NCBI RefSeq assembly: GCF_016405965.1
Contig: NZ_JAEFCD010000005.1
Coordinates: 1-64,000, forward strand
Length of the DNA: 64,000 nucleotides
Reading direction: 5' to 3'
Source of the DNA: Alteromonas sp. IB21
GTDB lineage: Bacteria > Pseudomonadota > Gammaproteobacteria > Enterobacterales > Alteromonadaceae
This document shows positions 8,203 through 17,047 of this stretch, one piece after another. A program made the translations under genes and the position numbers. Within the stretch, counting starts at the first letter, position 1. Every line of letters starts with the position of its first letter. Below the pieces are notes generated by a model. It was not told the origin of the DNA and made no database searches. It saw only the letters and a list, made by a program, of their open reading frames with translations.

Positions 8203-8883
8203 TTAATGACTCAGGCTTAAAATGTCCAATATGCTGCCAACGTCGTCCATTACCCAGTCAGGGTTTAAACTTGAAATGTCTTGCCCGTAATTATAGCCAT
8301 ATGTAAGGCCAATACTTTTCATATTGGCCGCTCTCGCGGCAAGAATATCGTTTTTAGAATCGCCTACCATGACGCATTGAGAGGATGACACGCTAAATTC
8401 TTTACATACATGTAAAAGAGGTAAAGGCGATGGCTTTTTCTCTTCAAGTGAATCGCCGCCGATACAAAGATCGAATAAATGATTGAGATTGAAACCTTCG
8501 AGAATAGCAGGAATAAACGCTTTTGGCTTGTTAGTTACAAGAGCCAAGTTAAATCCGCTTTGCTTAAGCGTGTGCAAGGTCTCACTTACATTAGGGTAGA
8601 GTGCTGAAGCGTGACATACATACTTTGAATAGTGACGAAGGAAGACTTCGAGCGCTTTGTTTATGTGGGTTTCTGATATAGCGTTATCAAGCTCATGACT
8701 GCCAGATAGTCCTCGATGCACAAGCGTTCTTGCGCCATTGCCCACCCAGCCTCTAATCTCAGGTAAGGAGAATTGAGCTTCGCCTAATTCAGCAAGCGTC
8801 AGGTTTAACGATGTCGCCAAATCCGGTGCCGAATCTACCAATGTGCCGTCAAGGTCAAATAAAAATGTATTAATATCGCGCAT
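8203..8883 (-). CDS. gph: Phosphoglycolate phosphatase-like HAD hydrolase
   Basis: The 226-residue protein belongs to HAD subfamily IA. Motif I FLFDLDGTLVDS has the nucleophile Asp10 and acid/base Asp12; motif II is LVTNKP near 120; motif III/IV is the K in KPSPLPLL and GDSKNDILAA. Gph removes phosphate from 2-phosphoglycolate formed by DNA repair or oxygenase side reactions. The gene lies 79 bases downstream of the phosphorylase on the same strand and before a shared terminator, so it may be the last gene of that operon. Other substrates are possible because Gph-like HADs are promiscuous. Confidence 0.85.
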   Translation of the reverse strand: MRDINTFLFDLDGTLVDSAPDLATSLNLTLAELGEAQFSLPEIRGWVGNGARTLVHRGLSGSHELDNAISETHINKALEVFLRHYSKYVCHASALYPNVSETLHTLKQSGFNLALVTNKPKAFIPAILEGFNLNHLFDLCIGGDSLEEKKPSPLPLLHVCKEFSVSSSQCVMVGDSKNDILAARAANMKSIGLTYGYNYGQDISSLNPDWVMDDVGSILDILSLSH

Positions 8884-8962
8884 TACAAATGTGCATTTTG
8901 AAATGAGAGGTTAATCATAACACCGCAGTATCCTTACCGCGGTAAAAAGTTAATCAGTTGAT

Positions 8963-10717
8963 TTATTCAAAATCTTGGTTACTGATCCAAAGTACTTGGT
9001 ATGGCTTCATTTGTAAAAAGCCACTCGAAAGCGCTATCTCATCGCGAGTGATAAGGTCTATCCAATTATCAGTACCTATTAAATTAATGTCGGATAAAAG
9101 AATTGTCTGCTCTTCGTCACTGATATTGCTGATGCAGAAAATGCTTTGTTTCCGGTCTAAGCTCTGACGCCAGTAGCCAAAGATTTGGTTACCTAACTGA
9201 AGCGTAAACTGGGTTGCATTTGGGTGAAATGCTGGTTGCGCTTTACGGATGCGGATCAATTGAGAAATACGGGTCAAGACCTTGTGATGTTGAGAGAACG
9301 GAGAATCTAACAAGGCCTCTAGCTCGTTAAAGTCCCAGCGTTTTCTATTAATAGAACGATTTTGACCGGTATTCGCAACTTTTTCATAATCATTAGAGGT
9401 ACCCAATAAACTATGTATATAGATGCCAGGAATACCCTCCATACCTAACATAATGGCATGCGCGCAAATAAAACGATCGACTTGATATTTGTCAGGGCCT
9501 TTGATTGTGCCTTGAAGCGCATCAAACAGGGTGATGTTGATCTCATAGGGCTTTTGCTGGCCGTGCTCAGAAGCGCGCCACGAAACTTTTCCACCAAAAT
9601 GCTGCATAGCGTGAACTAAATCAGATATTTCCTCATCGCTTAGCAGACCCTCGGCGGGTCGAAGGCCAATCCCATCGTGTGAAGCTATAAAGTTGAAATA
9701 TGCGGTTCCGTTTTGGGCGGGCGGCATACTCATCATCCAGTTTTTAAGATAGGTGCAGTCTCCGCTCACCAGCGTGTTGACCAGCAGTGGCGGAAGAGAA
9801 AAATTATAGATAGCATGGGCTTCGTTTGCATTACCGAAATAGGTGAGGTTTTCCCTGTTAGGAATATTAGTTTCAGTAATGATTATGATTGACGGGTCAA
9901 CATGCTCTATCAACGTTCTTATCAGCCGAATGACTTCGTGAGTTTGGGACAGGTTAATGCAATTGGTACCGACAATTTTCCATAAAAATGCCACAGCATC
10001 TAAGCGAAATATTTTGGCGCCTTTATCAATGTATAGCTTAATAATGTCGATAAATGCTAAAAGCACCTTTGGGTTTCTAAAATCAAAATCTACCTGATCG
10101 TGACTAAAGGTACACCAAACGTGTTTAGTCCCGTCAGCAGTTTCCGTCTCGCGCAGTAGGGGAGAAACTCGTGGTCTTGTCACCATCGACAAGTCCTCTG
10201 TAGGGTCCGCTGTAAAGAAAAAGTCAGACCCAGGTCCTTCAGCTTTTATAAAATTATCGAACCAAGCGCTGCGCGCCGAACAGTGATTTATTACCAAGTC
10301 GGTCATAAGACCATAGTCTTTAGCTATCGCTTCTATATCGTCCCATGAACCTAGTGCTTCGTTTACTGTCGAATAATCGATAACCGAGAACCCATCGTCC
10401 GAACTATAGGGAAAGAAAGGAAGGATATGCACGTTATTTACAGTGTTCTTACAATAGCGATGCAAAAACTTGTTTAAGGTAACAAGAGGTCGTTCGCCTT
10501 CCTCTACGATGCTATCACCATAGGTAATCATAACTATGTCATCTTCATCCCAATAATTATGATGGGATTGAGGGGAAGCAATGTCGGTTTCTTGTTGAAT
10601 ACCTATCGTATTTAATAACTGAGTGGCGAGCGTCTCATATGAGACGTCTAGCGCTACATCGGCATAAATGCTTTCTAAATGGTGCTTTACTTTGTCATGG
10701 AGGTGCTCCCACGCCAT
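8963..10717 (-). CDS. GH13_18 glycoside phosphorylase, probable glucosylglycerate phosphorylase
   Basis: The 584-residue protein is a sucrose-phosphorylase-type GH13 enzyme. The (beta/alpha)8 barrel carries the expected catalytic residues: nucleophile Asp240 in [11 protein letters not shown], acid/base Glu282 in IIITETNIP and transition-state stabiliser Asp348 in [11 protein letters not shown]. Classical sucrose phosphorylases are nearer 490-510 residues; the longer form fits the glucosylglycerate/glucosylglycerol branch. Genomic context (GT81 synthase, phosphatase and glycerate kinase in the same operon) favours phosphorolysis of 2-O-alpha-glucosyl-D-glycerate to glucose-1-phosphate and glycerate. 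It starts 5 bases after the synthase stop. Family assignment is solid; substrate is inferred, with sucrose or glucosylglycerol as alternatives. Confidence 0.85.
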   Translation of the reverse strand: MAWEHLHDKVKHHLESIYADVALDVSYETLATQLLNTIGIQQETDIASPQSHHNYWDEDDIVMITYGDSIVEEGERPLVTLNKFLHRYCKNTVNNVHILPFFPYSSDDGFSVIDYSTVNEALGSWDDIEAIAKDYGLMTDLVINHCSARSAWFDNFIKAEGPGSDFFFTADPTEDLSMVTRPRVSPLLRETETADGTKHVWCTFSHDQVDFDFRNPKVLLAFIDIIKLYIDKGAKIFRLDAVAFLWKIVGTNCINLSQTHEVIRLIRTLIEHVDPSIIIITETNIPNRENLTYFGNANEAHAIYNFSLPPLLVNTLVSGDCTYLKNWMMSMPPAQNGTAYFNFIASHDGIGLRPAEGLLSDEEISDLVHAMQHFGGKVSWRASEHGQQKPYEINITLFDALQGTIKGPDKYQVDRFICAHAIMLGMEGIPGIYIHSLLGTSNDYEKVANTGQNRSINRKRWDFNELEALLDSPFSQHHKVLTRISQLIRIRKAQPAFHPNATQFTLQLGNQIFGYWRQSLDRKQSIFCISNISDEEQTILLSDINLIGTDNWIDLITRDEIALSSGFLQMKPYQVLWISNQDFE

Positions 10718-10722
10718 ATTAC

Positions 10723-11946
10723 TTACTCCATAAATTCTGCAGTGTCAGCTTCAACCGCTTCTAATAATCGTTCTAAAATATCGGGTACCGCACTTGTCAC
10801 GCGATTCCAACTTGGAATAAACGGCGTTTCCATCGGATTTTCTAGGAAGTTTTGACCCGCTTTCATGATATTACTGGCAAACATTTCAACCGCTTTTTCT
10901 TCGCTGTGAATGTCTAAGCTCAAGCCGTTCATAACCGCATCGTTGTGATAGGTCTCAATGAAGTCTAGGGCGATACGGAAATATGTCGCTTTGATAGAGC
11001 GGAACATTTCGTTACTGAACGTGTAGCCTTGGGTAGCCAATTTGCGGAATATTGCTTTGGTAATGTCGATAGACATTTTAGATAAACCGCCTTGGTCGTT
11101 ATTGAGCGATAAATCTTGATGCTTGTGATCGTAAATATCGCAAATATCGGCTTGGCACAGTCGATTGTGTGAATAATTGCGGTGCATCTCTGACAGAACG
11201 CCAATTTCCAAACCCCAGTCGCTAGGAATACGAATATCGTTCAATACATCCCTGCGAAACGAGAACTCACCGGCTAATGGATAGCGAAAACTATCCATGA
11301 ACTCTAAATATTCATTGTCACCCATAATGCGTTTTAATGCGCGCAGTAATGGGGTCACTAGAAGGCGAGATACACGGCCATTAATTTTTCCATTAGCTAC
11401 GCGGGCATAATAACCCTTACAAAACTCATAGTTAAACATTGGGTTTGCGACAGGGTAGATGAGCTTTGCCAGAAGGTCTTTGTTGTAGGTAACAATATCG
11501 CAGTCGTGCAATGCTACAGATTCGGCGCAATTAGACGCTAGGACATAGCCCATGCAATACCACACATTACGACCTTTACCTAACTCCTTCGGCGCTAAGC
11601 CTTGTGCCTGAAGCTCCTCGTCTAATGCTTTCAGGCGAGGTCCATCATTCCAAAGAATTCTGTGGTGCTGAGGCAATTTGCCAAAAAACTTTAGGGCGTG
11701 CTTGTATTGGTCTTGGTTTGCACGGTCAAGGCCGATAACAATTTCTGACAAATAGGGAACGTTTGTTAACTCATTAACGATATGGGGAAGTGCATCACCT
11801 TCTAACTCAGAAAAAAGTGAAGGAAGAATAAGTGCCATTGGGCGCTTTTGAGAAAACTGTAGCAGTTCGGCTTCTAGCTCTTCGGTAGGACGACGAGCCA
11901 AGTTATGTAACGTAGTAACAACACCATTTTGATAAAAATCAGCCAT
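10723..11946 (-). CDS. gpgS: Glucosyl-3-phosphoglycerate synthase-like glycosyltransferase (GT81)
   Basis: The 407-residue cytoplasmic enzyme resembles the GT81 glucosyl-3-phosphoglycerate synthases, which transfer glucose from an NDP-glucose donor to 3-phospho-D-glycerate. Seen in the sequence: an N-terminal nucleotide-binding region ([10 protein letters not shown], then [10 protein letters not shown] near 68-77), GKGRN at 133-137, and the metal-binding DxD as DCD at 148-150 followed by IVTYN. A conserved [10 protein letters not shown] region lies near 235. The phosphatase gene directly upstream (12 bases apart) would complete glucosylglycerate formation. A mannosyl donor preference cannot be excluded from sequence reading alone. 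Confidence 0.85.
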   Translation of the reverse strand: MADFYQNGVVTTLHNLARRPTEELEAELLQFSQKRPMALILPSLFSELEGDALPHIVNELTNVPYLSEIVIGLDRANQDQYKHALKFFGKLPQHHRILWNDGPRLKALDEELQAQGLAPKELGKGRNVWYCMGYVLASNCAESVALHDCDIVTYNKDLLAKLIYPVANPMFNYEFCKGYYARVANGKINGRVSRLLVTPLLRALKRIMGDNEYLEFMDSFRYPLAGEFSFRRDVLNDIRIPSDWGLEIGVLSEMHRNYSHNRLCQADICDIYDHKHQDLSLNNDQGGLSKMSIDITKAIFRKLATQGYTFSNEMFRSIKATYFRIALDFIETYHNDAVMNGLSLDIHSEEKAVEMFASNIMKAGQNFLENPMETPFIPSWNRVTSAVPDILERLLEAVEADTAEFME

Positions 11947-11958
11947 GTGTCCTCCTGA

Positions 11959-12768
11959 TCATAGGGATATTAATTGAGTAAGCATTTCGTTCCAGCCTTC
12001 AGGGCCGGTTAGGGTGCTGGTATAGACCTCTTCTTTTTTTATTTCAGGCGGAGGATTTACCGGTGATAAAATGCGAATTGGGACGTGCGCTGCTTCGAGC
12101 ATTGCTACGTCATTTTTACCGTCGCCAAGGGCGACGGTTTTAACTTTAGTGATATGTTGTTTTTGGTATTCATTGGCTAGCCACTTAAGTGCTTGGCCTT
12201 TATCACAGTTACCAGAAACATGAATGAAACGCCCGCCTTCTAGCGGAAACGCACCTCGGTCTTTGACAACCTTTAAGAAACGCTGTTTTTCTTCTTCAGT
12301 GCCAAGCCATAAGACAGGTTCGCCAAACTGACGCTTTGCAGCGAGCGATGCCGATAGTTCGTCTAACCCTGTGCAATCTTGGATTTCTTGGACCGACATT
12401 TTTGAAAACTGTTTGTACTTGCCATCAAATTCACTGCCCATTTTCTCCAGTAATTTTATCCAGTAGTTTTTATTAGAGATAAACGCCTTGCACCAATAGC
12501 CATCGATCCAAATAGTGCCCGTAGGTTTTTGCTTGAAGAAACCGTGCGGAATAAAAACAGCGGCGCCATTCTCAATAATGAATGGTCCATCCAGACCAAT
12601 TTTTTCACGTAATGGTTGTAGCTCTGCAAATGTTTTACTGGTAGTAGGGATAACGGGGATGTGCTTTTCTTCTAATGCCGTTAAAGCCGGTTTCGCCGCC
12701 TCAAAAGAGTAGGTATGGTGGTCTAACAGCGTGCCGTCCATATCGGTGAAAACAAGCGTCTTCGTCAT
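11959..12768 (-). CDS. Mannosyl/glucosyl-3-phosphoglycerate phosphatase (HAD, Cof-like)
   Basis: The 269-residue HAD phosphatase belongs to the MPGP/YedP group. Motif I FTDMDGTLLD holds nucleophile Asp9 and Asp11; motif II TTSKTFAEL is near 43; the C-terminal GDGKNDVAML motif is near 218. FIIENGAAVFIP is a characteristic cap-proximal segment. It would dephosphorylate glucosyl-3-phosphoglycerate to glucosylglycerate, the compatible solute. Its ATG overlaps the stop of the upstream kinase (ATGA), and gpgS follows after 12 bases, so the three are translationally linked. Substrate assignment rests on family and operon. Confidence 0.87.
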   Translation of the reverse strand: MTKTLVFTDMDGTLLDHHTYSFEAAKPALTALEEKHIPVIPTTSKTFAELQPLREKIGLDGPFIIENGAAVFIPHGFFKQKPTGTIWIDGYWCKAFISNKNYWIKLLEKMGSEFDGKYKQFSKMSVQEIQDCTGLDELSASLAAKRQFGEPVLWLGTEEEKQRFLKVVKDRGAFPLEGGRFIHVSGNCDKGQALKWLANEYQKQHITKVKTVALGDGKNDVAMLEAAHVPIRILSPVNPPPEIKKEEVYTSTLTGPEGWNEMLTQLISL

Positions 12769-13637
12769 TGGTTTACGTCCTGTTTAGTTATTGTTCTTGT
12801 GTCATCTAGATAGAACACCGTATCGCACTTTTCAGGCAAGTGCTCCAACGTGTGCTCCGTAATGCGTTGGTAATGTTGCACAAAGTTTGCCACTTCTTCA
12901 TCAGACATAATGCCGGCTCTATCTTTCAAGGCTTTACTTGCAAGTTTATGCTCCTGCTCAAGCCGCCATTGATACACGCAATCGAAGCTAGGTGCCTTTA
13001 GCATAATACGATAGTCGATTTTCTCGAATAACGTTTGGTAATCACCGGCAAGTTCTGTGTTTACAAACGAACGCCAGATTGCCAAAGGATCTTCAACCTC
13101 TTCTAAGTTATTGATTGGAGGTTTAATTTCAGCGGGCGACTGTGGCGTGGCGCCCACGCACCATCCCTCAAGTATGATGAAATCAGGTGATGATTCTATG
13201 ACAGGCCACTGTTCTTGAGGGAAGGGGTTATCCGTTGCTTTATTAAAGCGAGGGAGTAGCGTGCGCGCGCCTTTATCTAGACTACGAAATGTATTTAGCG
13301 CTAAGGTAACATCATGTGTTCCCGGTACGCCTCGGGTCTTTAAAAGCGGATGGACTTTTATGGCGAGCGCGTTTCGTTGGCTTTGGTCAAAATAGAAATC
13401 GTCGATAGACAGGGAAACTACCCGTTTCCCATGAACAGACGAGAGGTAAGCGTCAATAAAACTGGTTAGCGTAGATTTCCCAGAACCTTGGCTACCGTTA
13501 ATGCCAACGATAAGCGGGGTGCTTGCCCCTTTTTGGTGCTCCACTAGCCGTTCACATAATGGTTTGAACCATTGTTGTGCAGTTTCTGCATAACTACTTG
13601 GCAATTGATGCGTAGTTAAAAAGCCATGTATATCCAT
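12765..13637 (-). CDS. D-glycerate 3-kinase-like P-loop kinase
   Basis: The 290-residue protein is a P-loop kinase with Walker A GINGSQGSGKST (45-56), a SLSIDDFYF Walker-B-like strand near 97 and the LEGWCVG segment near 165 that marks the plant GLYK/yeast Tda10/YggC group (related to uridine and pantothenate kinases). Plant GLYK makes 3-phosphoglycerate from D-glycerate. As first gene of an operon with synthase, phosphatase and phosphorylase of glucosylglycerate, it could recapture the glycerate released by phosphorolysis. The kinase fold is certain; the glycerate substrate is inferred. Confidence 0.83.
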   Translation of the reverse strand: MDIHGFLTTHQLPSSYAETAQQWFKPLCERLVEHQKGASTPLIVGINGSQGSGKSTLTSFIDAYLSSVHGKRVVSLSIDDFYFDQSQRNALAIKVHPLLKTRGVPGTHDVTLALNTFRSLDKGARTLLPRFNKATDNPFPQEQWPVIESSPDFIILEGWCVGATPQSPAEIKPPINNLEEVEDPLAIWRSFVNTELAGDYQTLFEKIDYRIMLKAPSFDCVYQWRLEQEHKLASKALKDRAGIMSDEEVANFVQHYQRITEHTLEHLPEKCDTVFYLDDTRTITKQDVNQ

Positions 13638-13730
13638 ATTGTTACCTCAATCAATGCAGAATTCACACTTCAATAGCAAGTGAGGTAACAACAATTGTGC
13701 CAATAGCGTTAATAAAATGGATACTAGTAA

Positions 13731-14729
13731 CTACTTCTTATTTGCAACAATAACGGCTCGTTGTGGTGCAGGGTAACCCTCTATGGTGCGAGTAATATCT
13801 TCCGGATCGAGAAAATCTTTCAAAGATTGGGTATCCATCCAGGGTGTTGAGCGCTGTTCGTCAAGCGTCGTATGATTAACATCTACTACACGGATGTTTT
13901 CAAATCCCAATCGGCTTAGCCATACCGAAAGGGCGTCCGTACTTGGCAAGAACCATACATTCCTCATTTGAGCGTAGCGTTCCCCGGCCATCAGCACCGT
14001 ATTCTCATCACCATCTACGACAAGCGTTTCAAGAACAAGCTCTCCGCCTTTTCTCAACTGGTCTTTTAATTGTTGTAAAAAAGCCATTGGGTCTTTTCGA
14101 TGGTACAACACGCCCATAGAAAAAACCGTGTCGAAGGCGTTAAGTGGTTGCATGTCCTCAATGCCCATGGGAAGAAAATGAATATTTTCACACGGTGCAT
14201 CGGTGTTACGAATAAAGTGTTTTATTGCGTGAAATTGAATTAGAAACAGTTGTGTGGGATCGACACCAATAACGCTGCTTGCGCCCTCACCGAGCATACG
14301 CCACATGTGATAACCACTACCACAGCCAACATCCAATACATTTCTATTTTTAAGCGAAGTAATGTGTGGTGATACACGATCCCATTTCCAATCAGAACGC
14401 CATTCTGTATCGATATGTATATCATGGAGATGAAAAGGGCCTTTGCGCCACGGCATAAATTGCTTCAAAAGACCTTCTATCTGTTTCTTCGTGTATTCAT
14501 CAACATCGCTATGACTGCCAATGGAAACTGACGATGTAAGGTCAATGTGGCTAGGTGATGTCTTTGGGAGTTTGTTTAGTAACCGACACCACTTGTCAAA
14601 CTCTCCGTGTTTAGCCGTTCGCTGCCATGAATCCATTAACGAAGGTAGCGTTTGTAGCCAGTGTGAAAGCGGGCTGTCTATTAACGACTTATAACACTCG
14701 TTAAACCAAATCTGTTCAAGTTTAGTCAT
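13731..14729 (-). CDS. cmoB: tRNA U34 carboxymethyltransferase CmoB
   Basis: The 332-residue enzyme transfers the carboxymethyl group of carboxy-S-adenosylmethionine to 5-hydroxyuridine at tRNA position 34, giving cmo5U. The Rossmann methyltransferase core is visible: [14 protein letters not shown] near 130-140 and [12 protein letters not shown] near 210. The N-terminal 110 residues with W-rich helices are typical of CmoB. cmoA, which makes the cofactor, lies 51 bases upstream on the same strand, as expected for a two-gene operon. The length is close to the E. coli protein (323). Confidence 0.95.
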   Translation of the reverse strand: MTKLEQIWFNECYKSLIDSPLSHWLQTLPSLMDSWQRTAKHGEFDKWCRLLNKLPKTSPSHIDLTSSVSIGSHSDVDEYTKKQIEGLLKQFMPWRKGPFHLHDIHIDTEWRSDWKWDRVSPHITSLKNRNVLDVGCGSGYHMWRMLGEGASSVIGVDPTQLFLIQFHAIKHFIRNTDAPCENIHFLPMGIEDMQPLNAFDTVFSMGVLYHRKDPMAFLQQLKDQLRKGGELVLETLVVDGDENTVLMAGERYAQMRNVWFLPSTDALSVWLSRLGFENIRVVDVNHTTLDEQRSTPWMDTQSLKDFLDPEDITRTIEGYPAPQRAVIVANKK

Positions 14730-14780
14730 GGTTATCTCTGTATATTTATTTAAGCTTTGCGTGAGCGCTATCGGCAGGGT

Positions 14781-15512
14781 TTATGCTTTCATGGCAACCA
14801 TCGATGTGAAGTTATAGCACTTGTACCACATGACAACATCGGAAAAGCCGACCTTTTTCAAACGGGTTTCATGTTCATTAAACGTATCGGTGAGCATAAC
14901 TTTTTCAAGTGCCGCTCGCTTTTGGCTTACCTCTAATTCACTGTAACCGTTATCTCGCTTGAACTGGTGATGCAAGTCTACGAGCAACTCATTGCCGGCA
15001 AGAGTAGGGTGGCGAATTTTCTCAGACAACACAAGCATACCTCCGGGATTCAAGCCGTCGTAAATGCTTTGAAGCAGTGCTTGTCGGTCAGCGGGTGGGA
15101 TAAACTGTAGGGTGAAGTTCATAACAACCAGTGAAGCATTTTGAATCTCTACATGTTGGGCAAAACCATGTTGAATAGAAATAGGGTTGGGAAGTGTAAA
15201 TGTCTGCACAACACGTTTACAACGCTCAACCATCGCTTCTGACGCATCGACACCGATTATTTTGCAGGACGCAGCGGTTACGGCTCTTGATACCGATAAG
15301 CTTGCCGCACCAAGGCTACATCCGAGGTCATAAACCGTCGAATTAGGCGTTACCGCAACCTTAGCCAGTTCTCCGATGGTGTGGACGATAGTTTCATAGC
15401 CGGGCACCGAACGCTGGATCATGTCGGGAAATACATCAACGACAGACTCGTCAAATTTAAAGTCGTCTACTTTATTGAGTGCCTTCGCGTATATATTGTC
15501 GTGCTTCTTCAC
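14781..15512 (-). CDS. cmoA: Carboxy-S-adenosyl-L-methionine synthase CmoA
   Basis: The 243-residue protein converts SAM and prephenate into carboxy-SAM for CmoB. The N-terminal DNIYA...FKFDESVVDVFPDMIQRSVPGY segment is the CmoA signature, followed by the cofactor loop VYDLGCSLGAASLS (about 59-72) and FTLQFIPP near 130. It is the promoter-proximal gene of the cmoA-cmoB operon and is divergent from a LuxR-type regulator. The identification is secure. Confidence 0.95.
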   Translation of the reverse strand: MKKHDNIYAKALNKVDDFKFDESVVDVFPDMIQRSVPGYETIVHTIGELAKVAVTPNSTVYDLGCSLGAASLSVSRAVTAASCKIIGVDASEAMVERCKRVVQTFTLPNPISIQHGFAQHVEIQNASLVVMNFTLQFIPPADRQALLQSIYDGLNPGGMLVLSEKIRHPTLAGNELLVDLHHQFKRDNGYSELEVSQKRAALEKVMLTDTFNEHETRLKKVGFSDVVMWYKCYNFTSMVAMKA

Positions 15513-15685
15513 TGATAGTCTTCACTTGCCTAATTTGGGGCGCAATTTTACCGTCTGACGCGCAAATGCCAATGAAAAACACTAATTTTGTTATAAATTG
15601 CGTGTTTTTTAAGATTAGGGCTTTTCGTTACTATTCTAAAGTATTAATCTATGAACATAATGAAAATAAGGAAGTAGTAACGCTG

Positions 15686-16321
15686 ATGACGAGAATTCTA
15701 GTAGCAGATGATCATCCATTGTTTCGCGAGGCATTGAGTGGCGCATTGGAACCTTACTTTGAAAATGCACAAATAATTCAAGCCGGAAGCTTAGATGATG
15801 CAGTGTCAAAGCTTAAAGAGTTCGATGGCATAGAATTGGTGCTTCTAGACCTAAATATGCCTGGTGGGGAATATTTTAACGGTCTTATTACGCTTAGAGA
15901 GCAATATCCATCTATTCCAGTCGGGGTTATCTCAGGAAGCGACACCGTTGAGGTAGTTGCACAAGTAATGAGTTTGGGTGCTCAAGGTTTCATTCCGAAA
16001 GTGTCTGAAACTCGCGAAATTGCTCAAGCCATCGTTGATATGATCGGCGGTAAAAAATGGCTTCCACAAGGCATGGAAGAGCAGTTAGAAAAGGTTGATG
16101 ACGAGCTTAAACTGCTGCTTCAGCGCTTCCGCGAGCTAACACCTAAGCAAATCCAGGTGCTTTCTTACTTACGAGCAGGGCTTATGAATAAGCAAATTGC
16201 TCATGAAATGAATGTTACAGAAGCAACGATTAAAGCGCACATTAGTGCAATTTTACGCAAGTTAGAAATCAACACGCGTACACAGGCCGTGCTGCTTATG
16301 GACAAACTTCAGCTAAGCTAA
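15686..16321 (+). CDS. LuxR/NarL-type two-component response regulator
   Basis: The 211-residue protein has an N-terminal receiver domain with acidic Asp8/Asp9 (LVADDHP), phosphoacceptor Asp55 in VLLDLNMPGG and Lys105 in GFIPK, then a C-terminal LuxR helix-turn-helix (about 143-205) with ELTPKQIQVL, NKQIAHEM and ATIKAHISAIL. I start it at ATG 15686 because the receiver domain begins there; the open frame extends upstream into cmoA but the extra residues are not conserved-looking. AAGGAAG lies 11 bases upstream. No histidine kinase is adjacent, so it is an orphan regulator. Output genes are unknown. A strong terminator follows. Confidence 0.92.
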   Translation: MTRILVADDHPLFREALSGALEPYFENAQIIQAGSLDDAVSKLKEFDGIELVLLDLNMPGGEYFNGLITLREQYPSIPVGVISGSDTVEVVAQVMSLGAQGFIPKVSETREIAQAIVDMIGGKKWLPQGMEEQLEKVDDELKLLLQRFRELTPKQIQVLSYLRAGLMNKQIAHEMNVTEATIKAHISAILRKLEINTRTQAVLLMDKLQLS

Positions 16322-16340
16322 GCCAAACTTTACGTGATAA

Positions 16341-16369
16341 AAAAACCGGGTTATTGACCCGGTTTTTTT
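16341..16369. terminator. Bidirectional terminator between the response regulator and CAP gene
   Basis: The stem AAAACCGGGT/ACCCGGTTTT has A residues on the left and seven T residues on the right, so it can act in both directions. It lies 20 bases after the regulator stop and overlaps the end of the convergent CAP-domain gene. Confidence 0.85.
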
Positions 16370-16995
16370 GTTTGAAGAATAATTTCCCCATCTTCAGTCA
16401 CAATACCTAACCCTTTGTCAGGCACGTTTTCAAACTTCTTCTTCCGCTTTATCAAAATCGTAGATGACCCTGAACCATTAGTGTCATCACGATTTTCTGC
16501 TTCATCGGCTAATTTAGTTAAGTAAATTGCCCAATATTCCACATGGGGCGTTGAGTAATCTTTATAAAACCCGATGCCAATTTGGTCTTGCTCTTGATAA
16601 AAGGGTAACTCTCCCAACAAATGTTGGCGATGAGATGTTGAGGTTTTCAACGCGTACCAGGCGTCATCCGCTGAGATATAGCCGCCCGCTAGTGCCTCTA
16701 CTTGATTGCTCATTGCATCACCATAGTATTCAGGCAGCGTTAAACCCGCATTGCGGATACGAGTGTTTGGGCTTCCTCCAAGAAAGTGAGATACCAACCC
16801 TCTTTTTGCCATGTCTTTAGCTTTTTCTTCCGCTAACGATACAAGGGTAGGGTTGCATAGCAATACTTTACGTTGTTGTCGTGAGTCGTTAGCTATTAAC
16901 AAAGACAGTGCTCTCGCCTGTTCTGTATTGCCACAGGTCGTTTCGTTAGAAAAAGTAGAAGTGGTTATAAAACTGGCAAAAATTGCCAAGCCCAT
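16351..16995 (-). CDS. Secreted CAP/SCP-domain protein
   Basis: I take ATG 16995 as start, giving 214 residues with a signal-peptide-like N-terminus (MGLAIFASFITTSTFS). A longer frame from 17064 would overlap fadE and read through its terminator hairpin, so it is unlikely. The mature protein has a CAP (SCP/PR-1) domain: ALSLLIANDSRQQ, SLAEEKAKDMAKRGLVSHFLG with the His typical of the CAP cavity, and HRQHLLG followed by IGIGFYKD. Bacterial CAP proteins are secreted and mostly of unknown function. The two-cysteine N-terminal region (ETTCG, LLCNP) could form a disulfide. The ribosome binding site is poor. Confidence 0.78.
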   Translation of the reverse strand: MGLAIFASFITTSTFSNETTCGNTEQARALSLLIANDSRQQRKVLLCNPTLVSLAEEKAKDMAKRGLVSHFLGGSPNTRIRNAGLTLPEYYGDAMSNQVEALAGGYISADDAWYALKTSTSHRQHLLGELPFYQEQDQIGIGFYKDYSTPHVEYWAIYLTKLADEAENRDDTNGSGSSTILIKRKKKFENVPDKGLGIVTEDGEIILQTKKPGQ

Positions 16996-17008
16996 TTTTT
17001 TATGACGA

Positions 17009-17031
17009 AAAAGGCCGCTTATGCGGCCTTT
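17009..17031 (-). terminator. Terminator of fadE
   Basis: The stem AAAGGCCGC/GCGGCCTTT with a 4-base loop is followed on the minus strand by further T residues. It lies 17-39 bases beyond the fadE stop and just ahead of the CAP gene start. Confidence 0.85.
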
Positions 17032-17047
17032 GTTCTTAAGCGTTGGA

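Noticed and set aside
8928-8953. ACCGC/GCGGT inverted repeat between the phosphorylase and gph
   Set aside because: Only five base pairs and A-rich rather than T-rich on the useful side, so not a terminator.
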